64,000 nucleotides of DNA from Gaetbulibacter sp. S0825 (GCF_011777505.1 NZ_JAATJT010000002.1:124001-188000); one strand, 5' to 3'; counted from the first letter of the stretch, positions 1 to 7,875 are shown. Notes: generated by a model from the letters alone, not told the origin. Made by a program: numbers and translations.

Positions 1-146
1 GGTTTCCAATGTTTGGTTGGGGAATAGGAATCGCATTTCACGCTTATAAAGTATATGTAAACGATGGTGTATTAGGACGCAATTGGGAACGCAATAAAAT
101 TGAAAAATTTATGCGTGAAGAAGAAGAAAAAAACCGTTGGAACTAA
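1..146 (+). CDS. 2TM domain protein, 3' part only
   Basis: The reading frame is open from the window edge (first full codon at base 3) to TAA at 144-146 and encodes about 47 residues. It ends with the pattern GRNWERNKIEKFMREEE, which is the C-terminal signature shared with the next three genes (G-x-NWE-x-x-KI-x-x-FM). A membrane stretch rich in Gly, Ile and His (FGWGIGIAFHAYK) precedes it. It is therefore the end of a two-helix 2TM-domain membrane protein. Twelve bases separate it from the next gene, so it is co-transcribed. Function of the family is unknown. Confidence 0.75.
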   Translation, partial: FPMFGWGIGIAFHAYKVYVNDGVLGRNWERNKIEKFMREEEEKNRWN

Positions 147-157
147 AGTTGAGTATT

Positions 158-484
158 ATGAATTATTCCGATAAACAGCGTGCATTTTTGAGCGCAAAAA
201 GGCGTGTTGAAAAACTAAGAGCATTTTATTCACATCTTGGAGTTTATATTGTAGTAAATTGCCTTATTTCAGCAATTAGAATTGTTATAAACCTTAGAAA
301 TGGAGAATCAATTGAAGATACTTTGTTTGATTTTAGTTTTTCTGCAAATTGGTTGCTTTGGGGAGTTGCTCTAACAATGCATGCTTTTGCTGTTTTTGTT
401 TTACCATTAATACTAGGAAATAATTGGGAGGAAGAAAAAATAAAGCAATTCATGGAAGAAGATAAACACAATAATTTTAATTAA
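158..484 (+). CDS. 2TM domain membrane protein (array copy 2)
   Basis: A 108-residue protein. I chose ATG at 158; a TTG at 137 in the same frame would overlap the previous gene and adds residues unlike the family. Layout: basic N-terminal helix (FLSAKRRVEKLRAFYSHL), two hydrophobic helices at about 20-45 and 60-85, then the C-terminal motif GNNWEEEKIKQFMEED. This is the 2TM family, small membrane modules also found fused to histidine kinases in Bacteroidota. Both ends are predicted on the same side of the inner membrane. It sits in a tight operon leading to a LytTR response regulator. No catalytic residues are visible; a sensory or scaffold role is inference. Confidence 0.8.
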   Translation: MNYSDKQRAFLSAKRRVEKLRAFYSHLGVYIVVNCLISAIRIVINLRNGESIEDTLFDFSFSANWLLWGVALTMHAFAVFVLPLILGNNWEEEKIKQFMEEDKHNNFN

Positions 485-489
485 AAATC

Positions 490-849
490 ATGGAAAAATA
501 TAATATAGAACCATACAACGATAAGCAATCAAGGTCTGATTTTGAAAAAGAAGAAGCGTATATAAGAGCAAAAAAGAAGCTAGATAAACTAGTGGGTTTT
601 TATTGGCACTTAGCTTCATATATAGTTGTTAATACATTTTTAATAATAATTATAGTTGTAAATAAAGATGAAGGAGAAACTATATGGGAGTTTGGTACTT
701 TTGCAACAGCATTTTTTTGGGGGATAGGTTTGCTATTCCATTTCCTAGGTGTATTCGGACCTGGATTTATGTTTGGTAAGAATTGGGAGGAAAAAAAGAT
801 TAAAGAGTATATGGATAAAGATAAGGAAGAACACCAACGTTTTCAATAA
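490..849 (+). CDS. 2TM domain membrane protein (array copy 3)
   Basis: A 119-residue paralogue of its neighbours, starting 5 bases after the previous stop. It has a longer charged N-terminus (about 25 residues, EPYNDKQSRSDFEKEE) before the shared block AKKKLDKLVGFYWHLASYIVVN. Two hydrophobic helices follow at about 40-60 and 70-95, then GKNWEEKKIKEYMDKDKEE. The conserved pieces are the basic pre-helix, an FY-x-HL-x-x-Y-x-VN start of helix 1, a His in helix 2 and the NWEEKKI tail. Function is unknown; operon context points to membrane signalling with the LytTR regulator downstream. Confidence 0.8.
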   Translation: MEKYNIEPYNDKQSRSDFEKEEAYIRAKKKLDKLVGFYWHLASYIVVNTFLIIIIVVNKDEGETIWEFGTFATAFFWGIGLLFHFLGVFGPGFMFGKNWEEKKIKEYMDKDKEEHQRFQ

Positions 850-855
850 ACTATT

Positions 856-1146
856 ATGAATAAAAAATATCTAGAGGCAAAGAGAAGAGTTAAGTCGCTT
901 AGGAGGTTTTATACCCATTTGTTTTTCTTTTTAATTGTAAATGTGGCATTAATGTTTAATCTAATTATGTTAGAGAAAGACGAAAGCTTAAACGTTTTTG
1001 TTTGGGTAATTCTAAATATTATGATAACATGGAGTATTGGCGTATTTATACATGCTTGGGTCGTTTTTAAAGGAAGAATACTGTTTAGTAAAGCATATGA
1101 AGATAGAAAGATTGAAGAATTTATGAAGGAAGAACAAAATATATAA
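856..1146 (+). CDS. 2TM domain membrane protein (array copy 4, divergent)
   Basis: A 96-residue protein, 6 bases after the previous stop. It keeps the basic pre-helix (YLEAKRRVKSLRRFYTHLFFF) and VN of helix 1 and an H-A-W in helix 2. The tail is SKAYEDRKIEEFMKEE, so the usual NWEE is replaced by AYED. This makes it the most divergent copy of the array. Two hydrophobic helices at about 20-40 and 48-72. Same operon as the other copies and the DUF2306 and LytTR genes. Function is unknown. Confidence 0.78.
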   Translation: MNKKYLEAKRRVKSLRRFYTHLFFFLIVNVALMFNLIMLEKDESLNVFVWVILNIMITWSIGVFIHAWVVFKGRILFSKAYEDRKIEEFMKEEQNI

Positions 1147-1148
1147 CA

Positions 1149-1619
1149 ATGCTCAACGACATTATTCATAGTAATATTGGTTTGTTTCATTTTATTACAG
1201 CACTTATATCTTTAATTACTGGTACTGTTGTTGTATTGAACACCAAAGGAACTTTGTTTCATAAACGTATTGGTTATGTGTATGTATTTGCAATGTTGAC
1301 ATTAAATTTAAGTTCCTTTTTTATTATCAATTTTGGTGGCTTTAGTCTGTTTCATTTCTTTGCCATAGTGAGTTTACTCACTGTAATAGGAGGAATGTAT
1401 GCAGCATGGAGAAGACATAATAACTGGCTGACTGCACATTACTATTTTATGAGTTGGTCTGTTGTTGGTTTGTATGCAGCACTTTGGTCAGAAATTGGAA
1501 CTCGTTTTGTGGATAATATGAAAGATTTTTGGTGGATGGTAGCTTTGGCAACATTTATGACTATCGCGATAGGCGCAAGAATTATTAATAAGAATGCTAA
1601 AAAATTAAACTTAAAATAA
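1149..1619 (+). CDS. DUF2306-like multi-pass membrane protein
   Basis: A 156-residue, strongly hydrophobic protein with four to five predicted helices. It resembles the DUF2306 family of predicted membrane proteins: HxxTALISLITGTVVVLNTKG near the start, the basic loop HKRIGYVYV, an internal MYAAWRRHNNW loop and H-Y-Y-F in the next helix. Several His residues lie in or near helices, as in cytochrome-like membrane proteins, but no haem motif is proven. It starts 2 bases after the last 2TM gene and its TAA overlaps the ATG of the LytTR gene by one base (TAATG), so translation is likely coupled. Function unknown. Confidence 0.65.
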   Translation: MLNDIIHSNIGLFHFITALISLITGTVVVLNTKGTLFHKRIGYVYVFAMLTLNLSSFFIINFGGFSLFHFFAIVSLLTVIGGMYAAWRRHNNWLTAHYYFMSWSVVGLYAALWSEIGTRFVDNMKDFWWMVALATFMTIAIGARIINKNAKKLNLK

Positions 1620-2374
1620 TGCAAGTAATTATTATAGAAGATGAAAAACCATCTGCAAGACGCTTACAACGTATGTTAAGTAGTTTAGATATAGAAGCTG
1701 AGGTGATGTTACATTCGGTTGAAGAATCTATTGATTGGTTTCAAAATAACGCACATCCAGACCTTATTTTTTTAGATATACAGTTGAGTGATGGATTATC
1801 TTTTGAAATTTTTGAGAGTATAGACATTCAATCCGCAGTTATTTTCACCACAGCTTATGACGAATATGCTTTACAAGCCTTTAAGCTTAATAGTATAGAT
1901 TATTTATTAAAACCTATTGATGACGATGATTTAGCAAAAGCTGTATCAAAATTTAAGGAGCGTTTGCCTAAGCAACAAGCCGTTACTTTAGATTTTAATG
2001 ATATAAAAAACTTATTAGTCAATCCAATAGAACGTGAGTACAAAAAACGATTTTCCGTAAAAGTTGGTCAACATTTAAAGCTGATTAATATTGAGGATAT
2101 TGAGTGTTTGTATAGCGAAAACAAGGGCACTTATGTATTTACTTCTGAGGGCAGAAACTATTTATTAGACACTACTTTAGAGCAGTTAGAAAATGAGCTA
2201 GAACCAGATACTTTTTTTAGAATTAACCGAAAGTTTTTCGTTAATATAAATGCTATTAAGGATATGGTAAGCTATACCAATTCGCGACTACAAATAAAAC
2301 TTAACAATTATAACGAACAGGATGTTATTGTAGCTCGTGAACGTGTAAAAGATTTTAAAGATTGGTTGGAATAA
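1619..2374 (+). CDS. LytTR-family response regulator
   Basis: A 251-residue cytoplasmic transcription regulator. The receiver domain covers about residues 1-120, with acidic pocket E7/D8, phospho-acceptor D53 (FLDIQL), T77/T78 and K98 (LLKPID). The LytTR DNA-binding domain covers about 140-250, with the typical SENKGTYV and FFRINRKFFVN blocks. All receiver signature residues are present, so phosphorylation by a LytS/YehU-type kinase is expected. No kinase gene lies in the window; it may lie upstream, because the window begins inside the array. The gene overlaps the DUF2306 gene by one base and is last in the operon. Confidence 0.93.
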   Translation: MQVIIIEDEKPSARRLQRMLSSLDIEAEVMLHSVEESIDWFQNNAHPDLIFLDIQLSDGLSFEIFESIDIQSAVIFTTAYDEYALQAFKLNSIDYLLKPIDDDDLAKAVSKFKERLPKQQAVTLDFNDIKNLLVNPIEREYKKRFSVKVGQHLKLINIEDIECLYSENKGTYVFTSEGRNYLLDTTLEQLENELEPDTFFRINRKFFVNINAIKDMVSYTNSRLQIKLNNYNEQDVIVARERVKDFKDWLE

Positions 2375-2378
2375 CTAA

Positions 2379-3293
2379 TTATTGCTTAAAAAATTCTTTT
2401 TTGTAAAATAGTCCAAGTTCCTGAGTTAATAACAAGATTTCTGGTTTGTCTTTACGCAATCCAATTTTCCAATTATCAAAAATTTCCCAAGTATCATTAA
2501 CAAAAATAGGTTTGCCATAATGTTTAATTAATTCTTGTCTTATTCTATCTTCTTCACCTTTAGCAGTTAATATCCAAACTGTATTTAGCTTATTATCTCC
2601 AAAGCGTGCTTCAATTTTTCTAGGGAAGCCAAAATAATTTACACCAAAACAGTTTATTTGGACTTGTGCATTTGGGTCTGTTCCATCTAACTCTTCGGTA
2701 TTTGTAAAAGCACTGTTAGCTTCTAGAATTGGTTTAAGAGTGTTAATATTTGCTCCCATTGTTATAAAATCTGGAATTTTTCCAGAAACTTCTAAATTGG
2801 GCTTGTAACTACTTTTAAAATATGGATTCTCCCAAGTAAAAAGGTTCAGGTGCATACCCTCTTCATTTAAGATCCAAGCAACATCTTTTTTTTCGTTTAA
2901 AAACAGCTTATTTTTTATATAAACTTTATAATCTAAATAAGTTCTTGCAGTATCTTTTTGTTTGCTCTCAAATATTTTAACAGCATTTCCTCTAGCTTCA
3001 ATATGACTAAGTTTATCATCGACAAAAGTGAATATTGCTTTTTCAATAGTTTTGTTTTCAATACTTATGTTAGTACATATTAGATGGGATTCAGTGTTTT
3101 TCGCTAACGGAAATCTAACAACACTTGGAGTTACTATGTTTACCGTTGCAGAAATTGAACTCATTTTTTGTATTACCTCCTTGCTGGTGTTTTCTAGAGT
3201 TACACCATTAAAAATGGTTTCAGCTTGAGAGAAGGTGGTTAAGGGTAATAATAAAATTGTAATGATGAATAACTTGTTGATTGCGATTTTCAT
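2379..3293 (-). CDS. secreted protein of unknown function
   Basis: A 304-residue protein with a clear Sec signal peptide (MKIAINKLFIITILLLPLTTFSQA), probably cleaved after SQA. The mature part is mixed alpha/beta with no domain I can name. Two parts may be related repeats, each with a predicted strand-rich block (FTFVDDKLSHIEARG and IEARFGDNKLNTVWILTA). No lipobox and no T9SS tail are visible. It converges on the LytTR operon with a 4-bp gap and no obvious terminator between the two genes. Function not assigned. Confidence 0.7.
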   Translation of the reverse strand: MKIAINKLFIITILLLPLTTFSQAETIFNGVTLENTSKEVIQKMSSISATVNIVTPSVVRFPLAKNTESHLICTNISIENKTIEKAIFTFVDDKLSHIEARGNAVKIFESKQKDTARTYLDYKVYIKNKLFLNEKKDVAWILNEEGMHLNLFTWENPYFKSSYKPNLEVSGKIPDFITMGANINTLKPILEANSAFTNTEELDGTDPNAQVQINCFGVNYFGFPRKIEARFGDNKLNTVWILTAKGEEDRIRQELIKHYGKPIFVNDTWEIFDNWKIGLRKDKPEILLLTQELGLFYKKEFFKQ

Positions 3294-3388
3294 GTGTGAT
3301 TTTTGATTGATTTATATATAGATGAAAATTTGCAATTATTGTTACAGTTTTACTAGCTCATTTTTTTGTATATAGCTTACTTAAACTA

Positions 3389-3832
3389 TTAGAAAATATC
3401 AAGTATATCTCCAATCGAATCGCTTAAACCATCTATTAAATTATCGGTTTCCGAAAGCAAACCTCCCACAACATCTACATTCAATAATAAATCGAGTGCC
3501 AAAATATCTGTAAGGGTAGTTTTCCTATATTTTTTAGATTTCTTTTTAGCTTCTTTATGCCAGTCTTTATATTGTTCTTCTTGTTTTTGCTCTAAAACTA
3601 CTGGTGTGTTTTTCTTTTGATTGTTGAGTATCTCATCAAAAGCTTTTCGTTTTTCAGGTATAGAAAGCACATCAAAAGCTTCTATAATATCATCAAATTT
3701 GCTTTTAGCTTCTTCCGTTTTATTATTTTCAGGATGATATATGGCTATTTCTTTCCGAAAAGCTTTTTTGATAGTTTCAAGGTCGCTATTTGGTTCAACC
3801 TTGAGAATGTTGTAGTAGTTTTTGATGGTCAT
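3389..3832 (-). CDS. J-domain protein with HPE instead of HPD
   Basis: A 147-residue cytoplasmic protein. The N-terminal 65 residues fit a DnaJ J-domain: NYYNILKVEPNSDLETIKKA (helices I-II), AIYHPENN (loop) and KFDDIIEAFDVLS (helix III). The loop motif is H33-P34-E35, while canonical J-proteins have HPD and need that Asp to stimulate DnaK ATPase. The middle is Lys-rich and charged (about 90-105). The C-terminus (about 108-147) is acidic and hydrophobic (LLLNVDVVGGLL) and unlike zinc-finger or CTD domains. So this is a type III-like or J-like protein; whether it activates DnaK is doubtful. It stands alone between two unrelated genes. Confidence 0.8.
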   Translation of the reverse strand: MTIKNYYNILKVEPNSDLETIKKAFRKEIAIYHPENNKTEEAKSKFDDIIEAFDVLSIPEKRKAFDEILNNQKKNTPVVLEQKQEEQYKDWHKEAKKKSKKYRKTTLTDILALDLLLNVDVVGGLLSETDNLIDGLSDSIGDILDIF

Positions 3833-3882
3833 AATTAGAGTATTAATAACCTATAAGTATCTCATGATAAAGAATTGTTACA

Positions 3883-5334
3883 TTACCCTAATTCATTTCC
3901 TAATCTTAAAACATTCTCCACAAGCACATCAAAATCTTCATTAGTAACACGATGACTAGAGATAGCACAACGTATACAGTAGGCACCATCTAGAGTGGTA
4001 TATCCAGGTAATGCAATAGCTTGCTCTTCTAATTGTAATTTTATTTCTTTATTAATGGCGTTTAATTCCTCTAGAGTTTTTCCTCTAGGGTTATACCTAA
4101 AGCAAGCAATGTCCATACCAATAGGAGCGAGAAGTTCTAAATCTTTATGGTTTTTAACTAAATCTCCTAAATAGTAAGCCTGTTCTACATTACGAGTTAT
4201 CATTCTGCCAAAGCGTTGGCTACCATGTTCTTTAAGGGACATCCAAATTTTTAAAGCTCTAAAACGTCTAGATAGTTGCAAACCATATTCGCTAAACCAA
4301 TTTTCACCAGAGGCTAAACCACGTGTATTTTTTTCTAAATATTCAGGAATAAGAGAGAAGGTTTTTTTATGACTTTCGTTGTCTTTAATAATCACACAAC
4401 CAGCTTCAAAAGGCATGTGTAACCATTTGTGTAAATCTAGTGCTACAGAATCAGCTCGTTCAATACCTTTAAGTTGTGGTTTTAAAGTATCAGACAACAT
4501 AGCAATAGCACCAATAGCGCCATCTACATGAAACCAAAGGTTTTCTTTTTCACAAATATCTGCTATGGCATTTAAATCATCAATAGCTCCTGTGTTTACT
4601 GTTCCAGAAGTAGCAATAACACAAATAGGTTGTAAGCCATTAGCTTTATCTTCAGTTATTTGTTTTTTAAGAGCGTCAATATTAATGGTGTAATCTTTAT
4701 TTATAGCAATTTTCTTAAGGCCTTTAGTACCTAAGCCTAAAAGTTCAACAGCTTTCGTATTGCAGCTATGCACTTCTGTTGAGGCATAAAAGACCAAATT
4801 ATTTTCTCTTAAGCCTTCTGTACGAATATCGTAACCAGCTTTTACATTTCGTGCAACTGCTAAAGCTGCGTAGTTAGCCATAGAGCCTCCACTTACTAAT
4901 AGTCCACTTGAAGATTTTGGAAACTCAACAATGTCTTTAATCCAATTTACAACTTGTTCTTCTACTTTATGTCCAGCATGATTTCCGCCGCCTAAATTAG
5001 GGTTGATGATAGATGCCCAAAAGTCACCCATAACACCAGAGATAGTGCCATTTCCCATATACCAAGCCCAAAAACGAGGATGCACATTTCCCATAGGGTA
5101 AGGCAATACGTTTTTTTGTAAATCTTGATATACGCTTTCGGCATCACTGGGTTGCTGAGGTATTTGAGACTCAAAGGTTTTAAGAACATCATCAGGCATT
5201 TCTTGCCAAATTTTTCGCTCTCTAATATTCTTCACATAGTCAAAGGCGTCTTCAACCATTTGATGCATTAATGCTTTTGATTGCTCCCAATCTTGTGGGT
5301 CGAGCGTCTCAAAGCTATCTGTGTCTTTACTCAT
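3883..5334 (-). CDS. PLP-dependent decarboxylase (group II, aromatic-L-amino-acid type)
   Basis: A 483-residue cytoplasmic enzyme of PLP fold type I, the group that includes aromatic amino-acid, histidine and glutamate decarboxylases. Visible features: the N-terminal substrate/cofactor region HPRFWAWYMG, phosphate-binding VSGGSMANYAAL, HVDGAIGA (Asp contacts the pyridine nitrogen), and the Schiff-base Lys K303 in DLHKWLH. Length matches the family. The actual substrate cannot be read from sequence. It starts 15 bases downstream of the DUF1456 gene and may be its operon partner. Confidence 0.9.
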   Translation of the reverse strand: MSKDTDSFETLDPQDWEQSKALMHQMVEDAFDYVKNIRERKIWQEMPDDVLKTFESQIPQQPSDAESVYQDLQKNVLPYPMGNVHPRFWAWYMGNGTISGVMGDFWASIINPNLGGGNHAGHKVEEQVVNWIKDIVEFPKSSSGLLVSGGSMANYAALAVARNVKAGYDIRTEGLRENNLVFYASTEVHSCNTKAVELLGLGTKGLKKIAINKDYTINIDALKKQITEDKANGLQPICVIATSGTVNTGAIDDLNAIADICEKENLWFHVDGAIGAIAMLSDTLKPQLKGIERADSVALDLHKWLHMPFEAGCVIIKDNESHKKTFSLIPEYLEKNTRGLASGENWFSEYGLQLSRRFRALKIWMSLKEHGSQRFGRMITRNVEQAYYLGDLVKNHKDLELLAPIGMDIACFRYNPRGKTLEELNAINKEIKLQLEEQAIALPGYTTLDGAYCIRCAISSHRVTNEDFDVLVENVLRLGNELG

Positions 5335-5349
5335 ATTTACAATACTATA

Positions 5350-5607
5350 CTATTTGTTGGTTGGTTTCTTTTCTTGTTTTGGAGGCATAGGGCCACGTAA
5401 ATGAATGATTAGCCCATCAAGAAAATTGCGTAAAAATTGGTCGCCACATTCCATGTATTTAGGATGGTTTTCATTTCTAAAAATGGCTCCTAGTTCACTC
5501 TTAGTGACTTTAAAATCTTTTAAAGCGCAAATTTTTACAATATCGTCGTCACGTAGTTTATGAGCTACACGAAGTTTTTTGAAAATGTCGTTGTTTGTAA
5601 GTGCCAT
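5350..5607 (-). CDS. single-repeat DUF1456 (YehS-like) protein
   Basis: An 85-residue basic protein. It matches one DUF1456 repeat: ALTNNDIFKKLRVAHKLRDD, then a helix-turn region and FLRNFLDGLIIHLRGP. Family members such as Escherichia coli YehS carry two repeats in about 150 residues, so this is a half-length version. The tail is a short Lys/Pro segment (PMPPKQEKKPTNK). Function of the family is unknown. It is just upstream of the decarboxylase gene in the same direction. Confidence 0.8.
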   Translation of the reverse strand: MALTNNDIFKKLRVAHKLRDDDIVKICALKDFKVTKSELGAIFRNENHPKYMECGDQFLRNFLDGLIIHLRGPMPPKQEKKPTNK

Positions 5608-5640
5608 AAAGTAAAGGTAAGTATTTTTTAATGTTTATAA

Positions 5641-6816
5641 TTAAGATTCGTCAATCCTGTTGTCATCAAAAGCAGATGGCAAAAGTTTTGGAATAAATTT
5701 AATAAAAAGAGGCAGTAATAAAGCACCACCAGGAAGCATAAAAATTGCTAAACTTGGTATAGATTTTATAACGTCTATAAGTTGTTCTTGGAGTTGTTTT
5801 TGTTCTTCTTTACTTAAATCTCGTATAGTAGATTGTCCAATTAATTTTACAAGCTCTTTACTTTGAACTAATTCTTTTTTTAAGCGTTTTTTATTACGTG
5901 AAATAAGCTTAGAAACCATTTTACTTGAGTTGTCGTAAAAGTTTTCGACAATATTCCTTGAGCTTAATAAGTCTATGTTGTCTTTATGTTTGGTGTAAAA
6001 TGAATTGACTGAGTCTATTGAGCGAACAATAGTGCTTTTGTTTAAATTTAATTCGTTACCAATATTGTGCAAAAAGAGTTGTTCTTTTTCATCAATTATT
6101 TTATCACTCCATGTAGACATGCAAGCAATGTCAAATAAGTACCATTTTTCATACTTCGATGTTAAATTTGCAATAGCTTCTGCATGAGAAATGTTGGCAT
6201 TATCTTGATAGCGCATTGAGGACTCAAACAATTTAATTAAGCTTTCATCATATTTAGTTTTAACAATTTTTGAGTTTAGAACATCTAATATTATTTTCTC
6301 AATAGATGCTTCAAGTTTTTTTATGTAACTAGAAGATATTAAGCCTTTTAATAAATATTCATGATAAGCTAGTATATCAACATAAAGCAATGCATTAATG
6401 ACAAAATAATTAAAGTTTTTAATTAAAACATTGTCGTCTATTTGAACACGTTTATGAATGATTTTTTCAAGAAGAGTATTAGAGATTTTTTCTGAAAATA
6501 GAACGCTAAAAAAAGATGACTTATAAACATCGATATTCTTATAAAACCCAATAATACTATCTAAGAAATCTTCTTTACTATTAGATTTATGATGAGTAAA
6601 ATATAAAGCTAGAAATAAATTTATCTTACTCATTTCTTCTTCAGATAAATCCTGAGCCTCAATAAATGTTGCTATTGTACTTTTGCTATTTCCATAAATA
6701 AACCCAGCGTCTTTTAAGCTACAATAAAACGTTGCCTCAGTTAGATTTAAGAACTTCACATTATTAGATAGCTCTTTTATTAGCTTTTTTATCCATCCAC
6801 TTGCCGAAGGATTCAT
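5641..6816 (-). CDS. LETM1-related protein
   Basis: A 391-residue protein. The C-terminal ~90 residues resemble the LETM1 core: a basic amphipathic region (ISRNKKRLKKELVQSKEL), then KSIPSLAIFMLPGGALLLPL, a Pro-rich membrane segment, and FIKFIPKLLPSAF. The middle (about 215-275) resembles a TerB-like helical domain, with DIACMSTWSDKIIDEKEQLF and acidic metal-type positions. The N-terminal 200 residues are all-helical without a known match. It corresponds to the flavobacterial group annotated as LETM1-related biofilm-associated proteins. Likely membrane attached at its C-terminus. Monocistronic; a degraded TonB receptor lies upstream. Confidence 0.72.
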   Translation of the reverse strand: MNPSASGWIKKLIKELSNNVKFLNLTEATFYCSLKDAGFIYGNSKSTIATFIEAQDLSEEEMSKINLFLALYFTHHKSNSKEDFLDSIIGFYKNIDVYKSSFFSVLFSEKISNTLLEKIIHKRVQIDDNVLIKNFNYFVINALLYVDILAYHEYLLKGLISSSYIKKLEASIEKIILDVLNSKIVKTKYDESLIKLFESSMRYQDNANISHAEAIANLTSKYEKWYLFDIACMSTWSDKIIDEKEQLFLHNIGNELNLNKSTIVRSIDSVNSFYTKHKDNIDLLSSRNIVENFYDNSSKMVSKLISRNKKRLKKELVQSKELVKLIGQSTIRDLSKEEQKQLQEQLIDVIKSIPSLAIFMLPGGALLLPLFIKFIPKLLPSAFDDNRIDES

Positions 6817-6869
6817 AATGCATTCTTTTTTTTGATTACTGTAAAGATAGATTTAATATCTAAAAATAT

Positions 6870-7122
6870 AATGTTAAAAATGCGTTAAGCATTAAGAAAG
6901 ATTACATCGCAGGAAATAACTTTGTTGCACTTATGGACTAAATAATAAAAATAATTCTACCAGCCAACCTTTACCCATTTATGCCAACTAATCAATTTCT
7001 GGAACGAAACACAGTTTGCTACCGAATCGCGTTTGCAAAGTGAGCCAAATCCAGTTGAAGAAATACATTTTACACCAGGAACACCTTTCTTTATAAAAGG
7101 TATGGTGAGTTATAGTTTCTAA
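6870..7122 (+). pseudogene. TonB-dependent receptor C-terminal remnant
   Basis: No intact gene lies between 6817 and 7210. The DNA still encodes the tail of an outer-membrane TonB-dependent receptor, split over three frames. Frame at 6870-6938 gives KKDYIAGNNFVALMD; frame at 6938-6990 gives NNSTSQPLPIYAN; frame at 6991-7122 gives LINFWNETQFATESRLQ, then EEIHFTPGTPFFIKG, MVSYSF and TAA. The last part has the typical final beta-strand ending in Phe, and EIHFTPGTP is a form I know from flavobacterial receptors. At least two frameshifts and loss of all 5' sequence make it non-functional. Confidence 0.65.
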
Positions 7123-7167
7123 GAATTAAATACTGAGTTTATCGTTAATAATTAACTAATTGAAATA

Positions 7168-7190
7168 TAAAAAGCTGCAAAAGCAGCTTC
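7168..7190 (-). terminator. terminator of sodC
   Basis: On the minus strand a perfect 7-bp stem AAGCTGC/GCAGCTT with a TTTT loop is followed by a T-run. It begins 20 bases after the sodC stop codon. Confidence 0.75.
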
Positions 7191-7210
7191 TTATATTTAT
7201 GTTTTTTTTA

Positions 7211-7810
7211 TTATTGAATTACGCCTCCGCAACTAATTCTGCCACCAGCGGCACCAGTTGGTTGGGTTGTGAAATCGTCTGTTCCTTGGTGGATAATAAT
7301 GGCTTTTCCTAAAATATCTTTAGTTTCATCGCCACATCCAATACACCACTCATCGGTAGAAAAAGTGAAGGTTGCTTTTCCATCTTCACTTGCTGTAAAG
7401 TTACCTATGTCACCTTTGTGATAACCTTCAGCAGCGCCCCATTTTCCGTGTGGTTGACCTGTAGGATTCCAGTGACCACCAGTTGAGGTGCCATCTTCGG
7501 CAGAACAATCACTTTTTTCGTGCAGATGTATGGCGTGTTCTCCAGGCTCAAGACCACTTACGGTTAATAGCATACTTACACTTTCTCCTTTATTTTCAAA
7601 AACAACATTTCCTTTTACATTGCTACCACTTTTTGGGTTAAGTGACACCCATAAATCGCCTCCATCATAAGACTTCTTCTCAGTTACTGTGTTGTTTTCA
7701 GTGTTTTCTACTTCGGTTTCGGTATTAGTATTTGATTCTTTCTTGTCAGATTTGCAAGCAGTTGTAAAAGCTAGAATAAATACTAAAGCAAAAACAGATA
7801 TTTTTTTCAT
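7211..7810 (-). CDS. sodC: Cu/Zn superoxide dismutase lipoprotein
   Basis: A 199-residue periplasmic or outer-membrane-anchored enzyme converting superoxide to hydrogen peroxide and oxygen. The signal ends in the lipobox FTTAC-K, followed by an Asn/Thr/Glu-rich linker to about residue 50. The SodC domain shows metal ligands in HAIHLHEKSDC, GGHWNPTGQPHGKWG and IIHQGTDDF, and the disulphide Cys in GGRISCGG. An extra CxxC occurs in DEWCIGCGDE, where many SODs have a plain loop. It is divergent from the universal stress gene, with an ATGA-N6-TCAT palindrome between them. Its own terminator follows. Confidence 0.93.
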   Translation of the reverse strand: MKKISVFALVFILAFTTACKSDKKESNTNTETEVENTENNTVTEKKSYDGGDLWVSLNPKSGSNVKGNVVFENKGESVSMLLTVSGLEPGEHAIHLHEKSDCSAEDGTSTGGHWNPTGQPHGKWGAAEGYHKGDIGNFTASEDGKATFTFSTDEWCIGCGDETKDILGKAIIIHQGTDDFTTQPTGAAGGRISCGGVIQ

Positions 7811-7875
7811 ATTACATAGGTTTTTTGTTAATTAGTGAAAGTTAAGTAATATTTATTTATTAGCAAATTAGGTGC

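Noticed and set aside
137-157. TTG start for the second 2TM gene
   Set aside because: It overlaps the preceding gene and the added residues do not match the other copies; ATG 158 fits better.
3028-3228. Reverse-strand open frame inside the 2379-3293 gene, and many similar frames inside purL, ccoN and other large genes
   Set aside because: They have no start context, no domain and follow from the codon use of the opposite-strand gene.
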